Assembly: GCA_934463455.1 (NCBI GenBank)
Contig: CAKSJU010000048.1
Span: forward strand, 1 to 15,435
From: an uncultured Clostridia bacterium
Lineage (GTDB): Bacteria > Bacillota > Clostridia > UBA1381
Direction: 5' to 3'
Length of the DNA stretch: 15,435 nucleotides
The notes below the pieces were generated by a model that was not told where the DNA came from, searched no databases, and worked only from the letters and a program-made list of their open reading frames with translations. The translations under genes and the position numbers were made by a program. Below, one piece after another: positions 7,333 through 14,200 of the stretch; within the stretch, counting starts at the first letter, position 1, and each line of letters begins with the position of its first letter.

Positions 7333-9153
7333 ATGAAATTCAAAAAGCTGACAGGAATTATATTGAGCGGTATTATAGCAACGTCTTCTATAGCAGCGCT
7401 TGCAGCGGAGGAAAACAATAAAATTACGGTTAATTTAAACGGTGTTCAAATGCAGTTTGATGTTGACCCGATTGTGGAAAATGACAGGACACTTGTACCG
7501 TTCAGAGCTATTTTTGAAGCTTTGGATTGTGCGGTGTCATACCAAAAACTGGGAGAATTTCAATATGTCAGAGCCGAAAGAGGGGCAGACAGTGTTCTGC
7601 TTCAAATAGGTGAGAACAAAATGCTGGTAAACGGGGAAGAGGTTTTGCTTGATACTCCGCCGAAAATCATAAATGACAGAACACTTGTTCCCTTAAGAGC
7701 AGTATCGGAAAGCCTTGATTGCTCGGTTAAATGGCTTGGAGATATAAAGACAGTATGCCTTTATAAAAAACTCGGTCAATATGAAATTACCTCCGAACAT
7801 ATAAACAAAAGTGTAAAATCGGACGACGGTACCGAGCTTATTAATATAAGCTGTGCATATCCGATATTAAAGGCTGACGGTCTCGGAAGCTTTGCACGCG
7901 ATATAAACAGATTTTATAAACAAAAAGCCGAGGATTTTGTTTCGGAAGCGGAAAAAGAATATAAAGAGGGAGCGGAAGCCGAATATAAAGAAAAAGGTGC
8001 GGATGATTTTCTTCCTATGGAATTTTGCATGTCGTATGAAGTAAACACAAACCGAAAAGATAAGCTTTCGATAACGGTGTATGATTATCGGGACACAAAC
8101 GGTGCTCATCCGAATTATTTCTCGGAATCAAAAACTTATGATATGGCAAATAAAAAAGAAATGTCTCTTAATGAGATAATGAACATAAGTGACAGCGAGT
8201 TATCCGATACAATTCTTGACATATTTACGAATGTGCTTGAAGAGAGTAATGTGGAAGTGACATCGGAAATATCGAAAGCAATTACCGATGAAGCGAAAAA
8301 TGTAGAATGGTATTTTACGGACAATTCGGTTGTTTTGTACTTTAATCCGTATCAAATAGGAGCATATGCTTTAGGTTCGCCCGCGGCAGAGATTGCTTAT
8401 GAGGGCAATGAAGATAATCTGAATGTGGATTTATCCGAGGCTGACATGGATAAATTTGAATTTGAGCTTGACGGTAACGAAACGACCGGGTATAAATGGG
8501 AAATAAGAGATGCCTCATCCGATAAGCTTAAAATCGAATCCGAATATGTTCCGGATAAAACAGAGAAAGATATTGCCGGCTCGGGCGGAAAATATAAATT
8601 TACGGTTACGGGAATTGATGAGGGAAATGCAGCATTTGACCTGGTATACACACAAGGTGATGACAGCACAATTTTAAAAACCGTAGAATATGATTTGTAT
8701 GTATCAAAGGATAATAAAATTACTGTTTTAAGTAAAAGTGAAAGCATAAATGAAGAGGAAGACACAACAATCGTTAAAATGAACGGCGATATTATGTTTT
8801 TAAGCAACGGAGAGGAATATCTGCTCGGCGAAGCTTTTATTTATGATAAATCTGTAAAGAGTATTTCCTGCACAGATTTAACTGTCGGAGATCAGCTTCG
8901 GTATGCAAGCGAGGGGGATAATCTTGTTTTTGTGAGAAATAATAAGGCAGAGGGCTTTGAAGCGGATAAATACAAAATAATAAAAATTGCCGATGACGAT
9001 TTGATAGAATTTCAAAACGGAGAAGTATTTATTACCGGAGAGGCACTGCTTTATGAAGCGGACAGCAGTGTTGATTACAAAACGCTGAAAGCCGGTGATA
9101 AGGTAAAGGTTTTAACCGGGGACGATGATTTGGTTGTTGTTATAAAAAAATAG
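7333..9153 (+). CDS. Secreted multidomain protein: stalk repeats, DUF4163/DUF3298-like region, chagasin-like inhibitor domain
   Basis: A 606-residue exported protein. The start at 7333 is chosen because GGAGG at 7323-7327 lies 5 nt upstream; the ATG at 7321 overlaps that site. Residues 1-25 are a signal peptide. Residues 28-146 are a copper amine oxidase N-terminal-like stalk domain with the paired motifs NDRTLVPFRAIFEALDC and NDRTLVPLRAVSESLDC, common in clostridial surface proteins. Residues about 150-355 resemble DUF4163/DUF3298 (TNGAHPNYFSES motif), known from PdaC and anti-sigma factor RsiV. Residues about 375-460 look like a chagasin/I42 cysteine-protease inhibitor: NETTGYKW and GSGGKYKF match the NPTTGY and GxGG loops, but the Pro is Glu and no RPW loop is visible, so inhibition is unproven. 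Residues 483-605 are two related copies of one module. No membrane anchor or cell-wall motif is seen. It probably acts at or outside the cell surface; the order of domains is seen, the role inferred. Confidence 0.85.
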   Translation: MKFKKLTGIILSGIIATSSIAALAAEENNKITVNLNGVQMQFDVDPIVENDRTLVPFRAIFEALDCAVSYQKLGEFQYVRAERGADSVLLQIGENKMLVNGEEVLLDTPPKIINDRTLVPLRAVSESLDCSVKWLGDIKTVCLYKKLGQYEITSEHINKSVKSDDGTELINISCAYPILKADGLGSFARDINRFYKQKAEDFVSEAEKEYKEGAEAEYKEKGADDFLPMEFCMSYEVNTNRKDKLSITVYDYRDTNGAHPNYFSESKTYDMANKKEMSLNEIMNISDSELSDTILDIFTNVLEESNVEVTSEISKAITDEAKNVEWYFTDNSVVLYFNPYQIGAYALGSPAAEIAYEGNEDNLNVDLSEADMDKFEFELDGNETTGYKWEIRDASSDKLKIESEYVPDKTEKDIAGSGGKYKFTVTGIDEGNAAFDLVYTQGDDSTILKTVEYDLYVSKDNKITVLSKSESINEEEDTTIVKMNGDIMFLSNGEEYLLGEAFIYDKSVKSISCTDLTVGDQLRYASEGDNLVFVRNNKAEGFEADKYKIIKIADDDLIEFQNGEVFITGEALLYEADSSVDYKTLKAGDKVKVLTGDDDLVVVIKK

Positions 9154-9158
9154 CATGT

Positions 9159-9191
9159 AAAAAGGCGGTGTAAAAAATACACCGTCTTTTT
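9159..9191 (+). terminator. Intrinsic terminator, hairpin repeat copy 3
   Basis: AAAAAGGCGGTGTA (9159-9172) and TACACCGTCTTTTT (9178-9191) form a 14-bp stem with one G-U pair and a 5-nt loop, starting 5 bp after the stop at 9153. It contains the same AAAGGCGGTGTA 12-mer as the hairpins at 275-310 and 6925-6947. The minus strand also ends in a T-run, so it can serve convergent transcription from spoVM. Confidence 0.85.
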
Positions 9192-9214
9192 GTGTTCCGA
9201 ACTTTTTTTGATTT

Positions 9215-9271
9215 GTAGGAAATTGCGTAAAACGCAATGACGGAAAATCAAAAATGCCACCTTATTCCTAC
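9215..9271. repeat. Nested palindromes between the convergent genes
   Basis: GTAGGAA (9215-9221) and TTCCTAC (9265-9271) are perfect inverted copies. Directly inside the left arm is a second perfect hairpin, ATTGCGT-AAA-ACGCAAT (9222-9238). The block follows ATTTGTAGG, also present after hairpin copy 2. It may be part of a dispersed palindromic repeat unit. No reading frame of note. Confidence 0.5.
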
Positions 9272-9283
9272 GCCCGCAGGCGG

Positions 9284-9305
9284 AGCTTTTATCAAAAGCT
9301 TTTTT
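9284..9305 (+). terminator. Possible second intrinsic terminator
   Basis: AGCTTTT-ATC-AAAAGCT (9284-9300) is a perfect 7-bp stem followed by TTTTT. It would catch + strand transcripts that pass the first terminator before they run antisense into spoVM. The stem is AT-rich, so its strength is uncertain. Confidence 0.45.
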
Positions 9306-9314
9306 ATTATGTAT

Positions 9315-9386
9315 TTATTTCATTTTAAGTACAGCTCCCACTACCTTAGAGAGAAATTTCGGCATTTTAAAAACTACAATTTTCAT
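9315..9386 (-). CDS. spoVM: Stage V sporulation protein SpoVM (23 residues)
   Basis: A 23-residue frame on the minus strand. Aligned without gaps to the known 26-residue Bacillus subtilis SpoVM (recalled from knowledge), it keeps M1, K2, K7, P9, K10, F11, L12, V16, A18 and L20. Pro9 is the residue that shapes the bent amphipathic helix. SpoVM is made in the mother cell, binds the convex forespore membrane by sensing its curvature, anchors SpoIVA to begin coat assembly, and is essential for cortex formation in B. subtilis. A GAAAGG ribosome site lies 10 nt upstream of the ATG. The gene starts 24 bp after the stop of a 53-residue hydrophobic peptide gene on the same strand, likely one transcript. 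It is slightly short at the C-terminus but otherwise ordinary. The gene is easily missed by automatic callers. Confidence 0.88.
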   Translation of the reverse strand: MKIVVFKMPKFLSKVVGAVLKMK

Positions 9387-9410
9387 AAAATCATCGCCTT
9401 TCAAAAATAA

Positions 9411-9572
9411 TCACCATTTAAACAAACAAAGGTATGCCATAAATAAAATCATACAGGTTTCCAATACTGCAATAACATATATCGGCAGACAAAGCCCCGC
9501 AAGCATTCCCGCACAAAATGTCACGCAGGACAGTCCTACCGATTTGCAGCACAGATTACACAATTTAATCAT
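9411..9572 (-). CDS. Cysteine-rich hydrophobic 53-residue peptide upstream of spoVM
   Basis: I do not recognise a family. The frame runs ATG to TGA, with GAGGTG 8 nt before the start. It encodes 53 residues with eight cysteines (C5, C8, C9, C16, C20, C28, C40, C49). The N-terminus (MIKLCNLCCKS) is slightly basic, the rest is two hydrophobic stretches (about 11-29 and 31-51) around a Leu-Pro turn at 29-30, and the chain ends Phe-Lys-Trp. It is probably a small membrane protein with one or two spans. Its position just ahead of spoVM and a candidate sporulation promoter suggest mother-cell expression and a role in the spore envelope. That is inference. A spurious frame is possible but unlikely given the ribosome site and spacing. 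Confidence 0.6.
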   Translation of the reverse strand: MIKLCNLCCKSVGLSCVTFCAGMLAGLCLPIYVIAVLETCMILFMAYLCLFKW

Positions 9573-9605
9573 CCGCAAAACACCTCATTTGAACTTAAGA
9601 TATTA

Positions 9606-9614
9606 TAGTATATG
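9606..9614 (-). promoter_or_regulatory. Candidate mother-cell sigma (SigE/SigK-type) -10 element
   Basis: On the minus strand, CATATACTA (complement of 9606-9614) fits the CATAnnnTA -10 consensus of sporulation sigma factors, 33 bp upstream of the 53-residue gene. The -35 region is not convincing. TATAAT overlaps it, so a sigma-A promoter is also possible, though no good -35 box lies 17 nt upstream. Confidence 0.35.
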
Positions 9615-9655
9615 TTATTTTTGAAAATGTGTGAATTGAAAATGTCGGTAAATTA

Positions 9656-9684
9656 TTGATTTTTTTATAAAAATGGTATATAAT
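9656..9684 (+). promoter_or_regulatory. Predicted sigma-A promoter of the GT51-hflX operon
   Basis: TTGATT (9656-9661), a 17-nt spacer and a perfect TATAAT (9679-9684) lie 38 bp before the GT51 start. AGAGGTG at 9708-9714 is the ribosome site. Confidence 0.75.
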
Positions 9685-9722
9685 ATATAAAAAAGAAGCC
9701 CCGATTAAGAGGTGAACTACAT

Positions 9723-10421
9723 ATGAAAAAAATAAAGAGGTTTTTCGGATTTTTATTGTTGATTGTTTTTATCGCTATAGGCGGTATAGTATATGCCGGA
9801 TATTCAAAGTATAAAAAGGCGATTGAAGAAAAGCCGCTTGAAAATGCGGTTGCTCAAATAAAAAATAACGAACATTATACGCAAATATCTCAAATTCCGC
9901 AAATATACCAAGATGCTGTAATAGCGGTGGAAGACCGAAGATTTTACTATCATCCGGGTATAGACCCGATAGGAATTGTGCGTGCGGTTGTTACGGATAT
10001 AAAACAAAAAAAGCTTGTAGAGGGCGGAAGTTCAATTACTCAGCAGCTGGCAAAGAATATGTATTTTATAAATGATAATACTATGACGAGAAAAATTGCG
10101 GAGATATTTTTGGCTGTTGACATAGAAAGAAATTATTCCAAAAATGATATATTGGAATTATACTTAAACGGAATATATTACGGCAGCGGATATTATAATA
10201 TTTATGATGCTGCGAAAGGGTATTTCGGCAAAAACCCTATAGAGCTGACAGAGTACGAAAGCACTCTTCTGGCGGGTATTCCGAATGCACCGTCGGCATA
10301 TTCGCTTAAAGCAAATCCCAACCTTGCCGAAAAAAGACAGGAAAAAGTTATAGATACGATGGTTGAATGCGGATATATCTCGGAAGAAAAAGGAGAAGCT
10401 ATAAAGGAAAATGAACGTTAA
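9723..10421 (+). CDS. Monofunctional GT51 peptidoglycan glycosyltransferase
   Basis: A 232-residue enzyme that polymerises lipid II into glycan strands on the outer face of the membrane. An N-terminal membrane anchor (about 6-26) is followed by all five GT51 motifs: EDRRFYYHPGID (69-81, catalytic Glu70), GGSSITQQLAKNMYF (101-115), RKIAEIFLAVDIE (123-135, second conserved Glu127) running into LELYLNGIYYG (144-154), AAKGYFGK (163-170) and STLLAGIPNAPSAYS (180-194). The protein ends right after the glycosyltransferase fold with no transpeptidase domain. The length fits the MtgA-like monofunctional class, not a truncated class A PBP. The last 11 nt overlap the hflX start, so it leads the operon and is probably coupled to hflX translation. 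Crosslinking would need a separate transpeptidase. The family assignment is firm; why it is paired with hflX is unclear. Confidence 0.93.
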   Translation: MKKIKRFFGFLLLIVFIAIGGIVYAGYSKYKKAIEEKPLENAVAQIKNNEHYTQISQIPQIYQDAVIAVEDRRFYYHPGIDPIGIVRAVVTDIKQKKLVEGGSSITQQLAKNMYFINDNTMTRKIAEIFLAVDIERNYSKNDILELYLNGIYYGSGYYNIYDAAKGYFGKNPIELTEYESTLLAGIPNAPSAYSLKANPNLAEKRQEKVIDTMVECGYISEEKGEAIKENER

Positions 10422-11685
10422 TGAGGAAAGAAAAGAAAAAGTATTGCTGCTCGGAGTTCATACCGGCAGAGCGGATTATATTAAGGATACAACCGATGAA
10501 TCGATGAGGGAGCTTGCCGAGCTTGCCGAAACGGCAGGAGCGGAGGTTGTCGGAGAGTGTGTTCAGAATAAAGCGGATATTGAAAGCGCAACCTACATGG
10601 GCGAGGGAAAGCTTATAGAAATCAAGTCCGCAATAGACGAACTTGATGCCGATACGGTCATATTTGACGATGAGCTGTCTCCAATTCAGATAAGAAATAT
10701 ATCCGATATATTGGACGTGAAGGTTATTGACCGTTCTATGCTTATTTTGGATATATTTGCAATGAGAGCAAAAAGCGGCGAGGGTAAGCTTCAGGTAGAG
10801 CTTGCACAGCTGAAATACCGTCTTCCGAGATTAAGAGGATTCGGCAGTGAAATGAGCAGAACGGGAGCAGGAATAGGAACAAGAGGACCCGGAGAAACAA
10901 AGCTTGAATCGGATAAAAGGCATATAAGGCGAAGAATATCGGCTTTGGAGGAAGAGCTTAAGGAACTGGAAAAACACAGAAATCTTTTGCGTTCAAGGCG
11001 GCGTAAGGATGGTGTAATAACCGCGGCTTTGGTAGGTTATACAAATGCCGGCAAATCTACGCTTTTAAATACAATGACAAATGCGTGCGTGTTTGCGGAG
11101 GATAAGCTTTTTGCAACTCTTGACCCGACGTCGAGGGGTTTTGTCCTCGAGGATAACAGGCAGATACTTCTTGTTGATACTGTCGGTTTTATAAGAAAGC
11201 TGCCGCACCATTTGATTGAAGCGTTCAAGTCAACCCTTGAAGAAGCTGTTGTTGCGGATTTGCTTATTCATGTGATAGATGCGTCAAACGCTTCCCGCTC
11301 GGAGCAAATAAAGGTTGCGGACGATGTTTTAAAAGATATAGGAGCATTTGATAAACCGAAAATTGCTGTTTTTAACAAATGCGATAAGCTTGACAGTCTC
11401 GGTTTTGTACCGCCGATACTTGAAGGATATGACCGATGCGTCAATATTGCTGCGAAATCGGGGAAAAACATAGATGAGCTCATAAAAGCCGTTTCGGAGC
11501 TTGCCCCGGGAACAAAACAAAAAATAAGGATTTTAATTCCATACAGTGATGCGGGACTTTTAAACGAACTTCATACCAACCAAAAGGTAATCAGTGAAGA
11601 ATATGTGCCGGAGGGAATAAAAACAGAGCTGCTTGCAGACGAAGCGGCATTTAAAAAATTGCAGAAGTATATTGAAAGAGGGTGA
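10411..11685 (+). CDS. hflX: Ribosome-associated GTPase HflX
   Basis: A 424-residue GTPase that binds the 50S subunit and splits or rescues stalled 70S ribosomes under stress such as heat. The N-terminal HflX domain carries TYMGEGKL (61-68) and the glycine-rich GAGIGTRGPGETKLE linker (152-166), followed by a basic helical segment (167-199). The G domain follows: G1 GYTNAGKST (209-217), switch segment ATLDPTSR (235-242), G3 DTVGF (256-260), G4 NKCD (322-325), G5 AAKSG (347-351). A short C-terminal domain (about 368-424) completes the family's usual layout. The start lies inside the end of the GT51 gene, with AAAGGAAA just upstream, and the stop overlaps the next start by 4 nt. Nothing is missing; the assignment is secure. 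Confidence 0.96.
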   Translation: MNVNEERKEKVLLLGVHTGRADYIKDTTDESMRELAELAETAGAEVVGECVQNKADIESATYMGEGKLIEIKSAIDELDADTVIFDDELSPIQIRNISDILDVKVIDRSMLILDIFAMRAKSGEGKLQVELAQLKYRLPRLRGFGSEMSRTGAGIGTRGPGETKLESDKRHIRRRISALEEELKELEKHRNLLRSRRRKDGVITAALVGYTNAGKSTLLNTMTNACVFAEDKLFATLDPTSRGFVLEDNRQILLVDTVGFIRKLPHHLIEAFKSTLEEAVVADLLIHVIDASNASRSEQIKVADDVLKDIGAFDKPKIAVFNKCDKLDSLGFVPPILEGYDRCVNIAAKSGKNIDELIKAVSELAPGTKQKIRILIPYSDAGLLNELHTNQKVISEEYVPEGIKTELLADEAAFKKLQKYIERG

Positions 11686-12323
11686 CGGATATTTCAAATA
11701 AATCAGTATATAAAACGGTAAAAAACAGAGGAAGAGAAATAACGGTAATAAAAAAATCGAAATTTATCGCTACCTGTATGCCGTGTGATACCGAGCAAAA
11801 AGCCATAGATTTTGTGAATGAAATAAGAAAAGAATTTCCGGACGCTACTCATAATGTTTATGCTTATTGTATAGATGAGAATAATATATTCAGATATTCG
11901 GATGACGGAGAGCCGTCTCAAACTGCAGGCATGCCGGTGCTTGATGTTATGAGGAAAGATGAAATTGTAGACGCGGCTATAGTTGTTACAAGATATTTCG
12001 GCGGGACTCTTCTCGGCACGGGAGGGCTTGTACATGCGTATTCATCTTCGGCAAATCTTGCGCTCAATGCCGCGGGAATAATAACAAGAAAAATGTGTAA
12101 TATCATATCGGTAAATACCGATTACTCATTTGTCGGGAAAATCCAACATATAGCAAAGGACGGACATTATATAACCGAGGATGTAATATATACGGATAAG
12201 GCTACGTTTTTTATTTGCGTCCCCCCGGAAGAAACGGATAGATTTTTAAAAAAAGTGACGGAAGAAACAAATGCACGCGCAGTCTGTTCGGTTATCGACC
12301 ATAAATATGCCGATACCGAATAA
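11682..12323 (+). CDS. yigZ: YigZ/IMPACT (UPF0029) family protein
   Basis: A 213-residue two-domain protein. The N-terminal IMPACT domain has DDGEPSQTAGMPVLDVM (74-90) and the family signature VVTRYFGGTLLGTGGLVHAY (101-120). The C-terminal part (about 135-213) matches DUF1949, a ferredoxin-like fold. Eukaryotic IMPACT regulates Gcn2 signalling; the bacterial role is unresolved, with suggested links to translation or stress. The start is GTG, overlapping the hflX TGA as GTGA. The purine-rich AAAGAGG lies directly against it, so translation likely depends on coupling to hflX. No in-frame ATG precedes the first conserved segment (YKTVKNRG), which supports the GTG. Confidence 0.88.
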   Translation: MTDISNKSVYKTVKNRGREITVIKKSKFIATCMPCDTEQKAIDFVNEIRKEFPDATHNVYAYCIDENNIFRYSDDGEPSQTAGMPVLDVMRKDEIVDAAIVVTRYFGGTLLGTGGLVHAYSSSANLALNAAGIITRKMCNIISVNTDYSFVGKIQHIAKDGHYITEDVIYTDKATFFICVPPEETDRFLKKVTEETNARAVCSVIDHKYADTE

Positions 12324-12354
12324 AATACATAAAATGATGAAAGGATGAAATACT

Positions 12355-12888
12355 ATGAGAAAAATAATATTAATTGCAGCAATAATTGCGGCACTTGCCG
12401 GCTGTACTGCCGGTAATCCGCCTCAGGAATCGGCAGAGCCTGTTGTTTCACCGAATGTGACGGAGGAAAAAGAGTATAAAATAATCGAAAAAGAGGACAA
12501 TAATGAAAAATACCTGAAATTAAATAAGTATGAGGATTGTTCATATGATTTTGACCATGACGACGTGGAGGAAACCGTTACTCTTTACACGAGCGCAGAA
12601 AAGGACAGTCACGGTGATTTTATGTGGGATGACAGTCAGGATTGGATTTTGGCTGTAGAGGGAAACAATGGAAATTATACCCTTTATGAAGAGCATGCAA
12701 GAGGTCAGCTTGAACTTTTTGTGAGTGAATATTACGAAAAAGACGGAGAACGCCCTGCAATAAGACTTATGATTTCCACAAGTGCAGGCTTTGAAATTCG
12801 TGAATATACTTACGGCAACGAGAGTTTTCGTGAGGAAACGGTTTATAATGCAGGGGATATAAATGAGTTGTCCGTAAATAAATATTAA
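12355..12888 (+). CDS. Small putative lipoprotein, function unknown
   Basis: A 177-residue protein with a lipoprotein signal peptide: MRK, a hydrophobic core and the lipobox LAGC with lipidated Cys17. A Pro/Glu-rich linker (about 20-45) follows, then one globular acidic domain (about 50-177). The segment YDFDHDDVEETVTLY (64-78) resembles the D-D-E calcium-loop-like motif seen in VCBS/FG-GAP type and DUF-containing clostridial lipoproteins, where the usual form is DLNGDGKEE. I do not recognise a specific family. A good ribosome site, AAAGGATG, lies upstream. It sits 31 bp after yigZ and 32 bp before trxA, so it is probably cotranscribed. The mature protein would be on the outer face of the membrane. 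Confidence 0.75.
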   Translation: MRKIILIAAIIAALAGCTAGNPPQESAEPVVSPNVTEEKEYKIIEKEDNNEKYLKLNKYEDCSYDFDHDDVEETVTLYTSAEKDSHGDFMWDDSQDWILAVEGNNGNYTLYEEHARGQLELFVSEYYEKDGERPAIRLMISTSAGFEIREYTYGNESFREETVYNAGDINELSVNKY

Positions 12889-12897
12889 TAATATAAA
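12868..12897 (+). promoter_or_regulatory. Weak candidate internal promoter before trxA
   Basis: TTGTCC (12868-12873), an 18-nt spacer and TATAAA (12892-12897) lie at the end of the lipoprotein gene, 23 bp before trxA. The match is moderate in AT-rich DNA. It could give trxA-queG expression independent of the upstream operon. Confidence 0.3.
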
Positions 12898-12920
12898 ATT
12901 ACATGGAAGGAATGAGATAA

Positions 12921-13238
12921 ATGGCAGAAGTATTTACAAAAGCAAATTTTGACAACGAGGTGTTAAACGCGAGCGGTGCGGTATTGGTGGATTTTTGGGC
13001 AAGCTGGTGCGGACCGTGTCAAATGGTATCGCCTATTGTTGATGAATTGGCGGAAGAATATAAAGGAAAACTGAAGGTCGGAAAAGTTAATGTGGACGAA
13101 GAAAGCGAAATTGCCTCAAATTTCGCAATTGTGTCAATTCCGACAGTAATCCTTTTTAAAAACGGAAAAGTAGAAGAAAGGCTTGTCGGTGCATATCCGA
13201 AGGATGCTTATGAGGATATTATAGACAACCACATATGA
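12921..13238 (+). CDS. trxA: Thioredoxin
   Basis: A 105-residue single-domain thioredoxin of standard length. The redox site is WCGPC with C30 and C33, in the usual FWASWCGPCQM context, and the cis-proline is P74 in SIPT. It reduces protein disulfides in the cytoplasm, recharged by thioredoxin reductase, which is not in the window. No signal peptide. The ribosome site GGAAGGAATGAG precedes the ATG. The last four bases (ATGA) contain the queG start, so the two are translationally coupled. The family is certain; whether this is the main cellular thioredoxin cannot be told. Confidence 0.96.
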   Translation: MAEVFTKANFDNEVLNASGAVLVDFWASWCGPCQMVSPIVDELAEEYKGKLKVGKVNVDEESEIASNFAIVSIPTVILFKNGKVEERLVGAYPKDAYEDIIDNHI

Positions 13239-14092
13239 CTGACGAGCTTAACCAAAGAGCAGAATTGTTAAAAATATCCGATTGGGGCGTTGTTAAGGCA
13301 AGGGTTTTTGAAGACCTTTGCCTTGATTTGCGCGCAGACGGAATTGAAGAAGAGAAAGCACAGAAAATGTGTAACCCGTTTTTGTATATGAAAAATGCAA
13401 AATCCGTAATTGTTTGTATTTTTTCATATAATACACCTGAAAAAGGCAATATTTCAAAATATGCTTTTGGAAAAGATTACCACAAGGTGGTTTCGGAAAA
13501 ATTGCGTGAATTTGCCGCGCCGATTGTTGAAAAGGGATATAAGTGCAGCGTATATTCCGATTCGTGGGATTTAAATGAGCGTTATCTTGCCGTTGCCGCC
13601 GGATTGGGGTTTGTAGGTGATAATCATTTGTTTATAAGTCCGAAATTCGGAAGCTTTGTATTTATCGGAGTTATTCTTACCGATTGCCGGATTGAAAAGT
13701 CAAACCAATGCGAAAATAAATGTATCGGGTGCGGGAAATGTATTGAAGCATGCCCCGGAGGAGCAATATCTAAGGGCGGAGCATTTAAAGAAGAACGCTG
13801 TATATCGTATATAAGCCAAAAAAAGGGCGGGCTGACGGAAGAAGAAACAAAATTAATTTTAGACGGCGGACTTATCTGGGGATGTGATATATGTCAAAAT
13901 GTTTGTCCGTATAACAAAAATGCTCCGTATACGCAAATTGAGGAGTTTCGGGACGATAAAATAACCGAGCTGTACATCGACGAGAATATGTCAAATCGGG
14001 AATTCAGAAAAAAATATGCGGATCGCGCTTTTTCATGGCGGGGCAAACAGCCGCTTGAAAGAAATCAAAAAATACTTAAAAACAACAAATAA
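13235..14092 (+). CDS. queG: Epoxyqueuosine reductase QueG
   Basis: A 285-residue cytoplasmic, cobalamin- and iron-sulfur-dependent enzyme for the last step of tRNA queuosine synthesis, reducing epoxyqueuosine to queuosine. Visible family features are FGKDYHKVV (78-86), the SDSWDLNERYLAVAAGLGFVGDN segment (108-130; equivalent to the family's D...ER...GLGW-GKN stretch, with D109 at the proton-donor position), cluster one ligands C163, C166, C169, C173-P, cluster two ligands C189, C217, C220, C224-P, and the closing RGKQPLERNQKIL. An extra Cys159 lies just before cluster one. It is shorter than the 340-390-residue proteobacterial forms because the C-terminal HEAT-like repeats are absent, as in many clostridial members. 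Coupling to trxA by a 4-nt overlap is suggestive, since the enzyme needs reducing equivalents, but a direct electron link is inference. Confidence 0.88.
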   Translation: MTDELNQRAELLKISDWGVVKARVFEDLCLDLRADGIEEEKAQKMCNPFLYMKNAKSVIVCIFSYNTPEKGNISKYAFGKDYHKVVSEKLREFAAPIVEKGYKCSVYSDSWDLNERYLAVAAGLGFVGDNHLFISPKFGSFVFIGVILTDCRIEKSNQCENKCIGCGKCIEACPGGAISKGGAFKEERCISYISQKKGGLTEEETKLILDGGLIWGCDICQNVCPYNKNAPYTQIEEFRDDKITELYIDENMSNREFRKKYADRAFSWRGKQPLERNQKILKNNK

Positions 14093-14135
14093 AGCAATTT
14101 TTCAGTAAAAAAATCGAAAAATGGCAAGAAATTAC

Positions 14136-14164
14136 TTGACAGAACGGTTGAAAAATTATAAAAT
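14136..14164 (+). promoter_or_regulatory. Predicted sigma-A promoter of hisS
   Basis: A perfect TTGACA (14136-14141), 17-nt spacer and TAAAAT (14159-14164) lie 36 bp before the chosen hisS start. The leader would be only about 30 nt, too short for a T-box. No convincing intrinsic terminator separates queG from it. Confidence 0.75.
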
Positions 14165-14200
14165 AAATATATTACAGATAAAAGAAAGGCAATGAGTTTT

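Noticed and set aside
8397..8807. 136-residue minus-strand frame inside the chagasin-domain gene
   Set aside because: Ser/Leu-rich antisense of a well-supported secreted protein; no start signal.
11703..12035. 110-residue minus-strand frame inside the YigZ gene
   Set aside because: The + strand carries the UPF0029 signature; the antisense frame has no motif.
14093..14135. ATTTTTC / GAAAAAT possible terminator between queG and hisS
   Set aside because: Stem is only seven mostly A-T pairs with a 12-nt loop and no following T-run.
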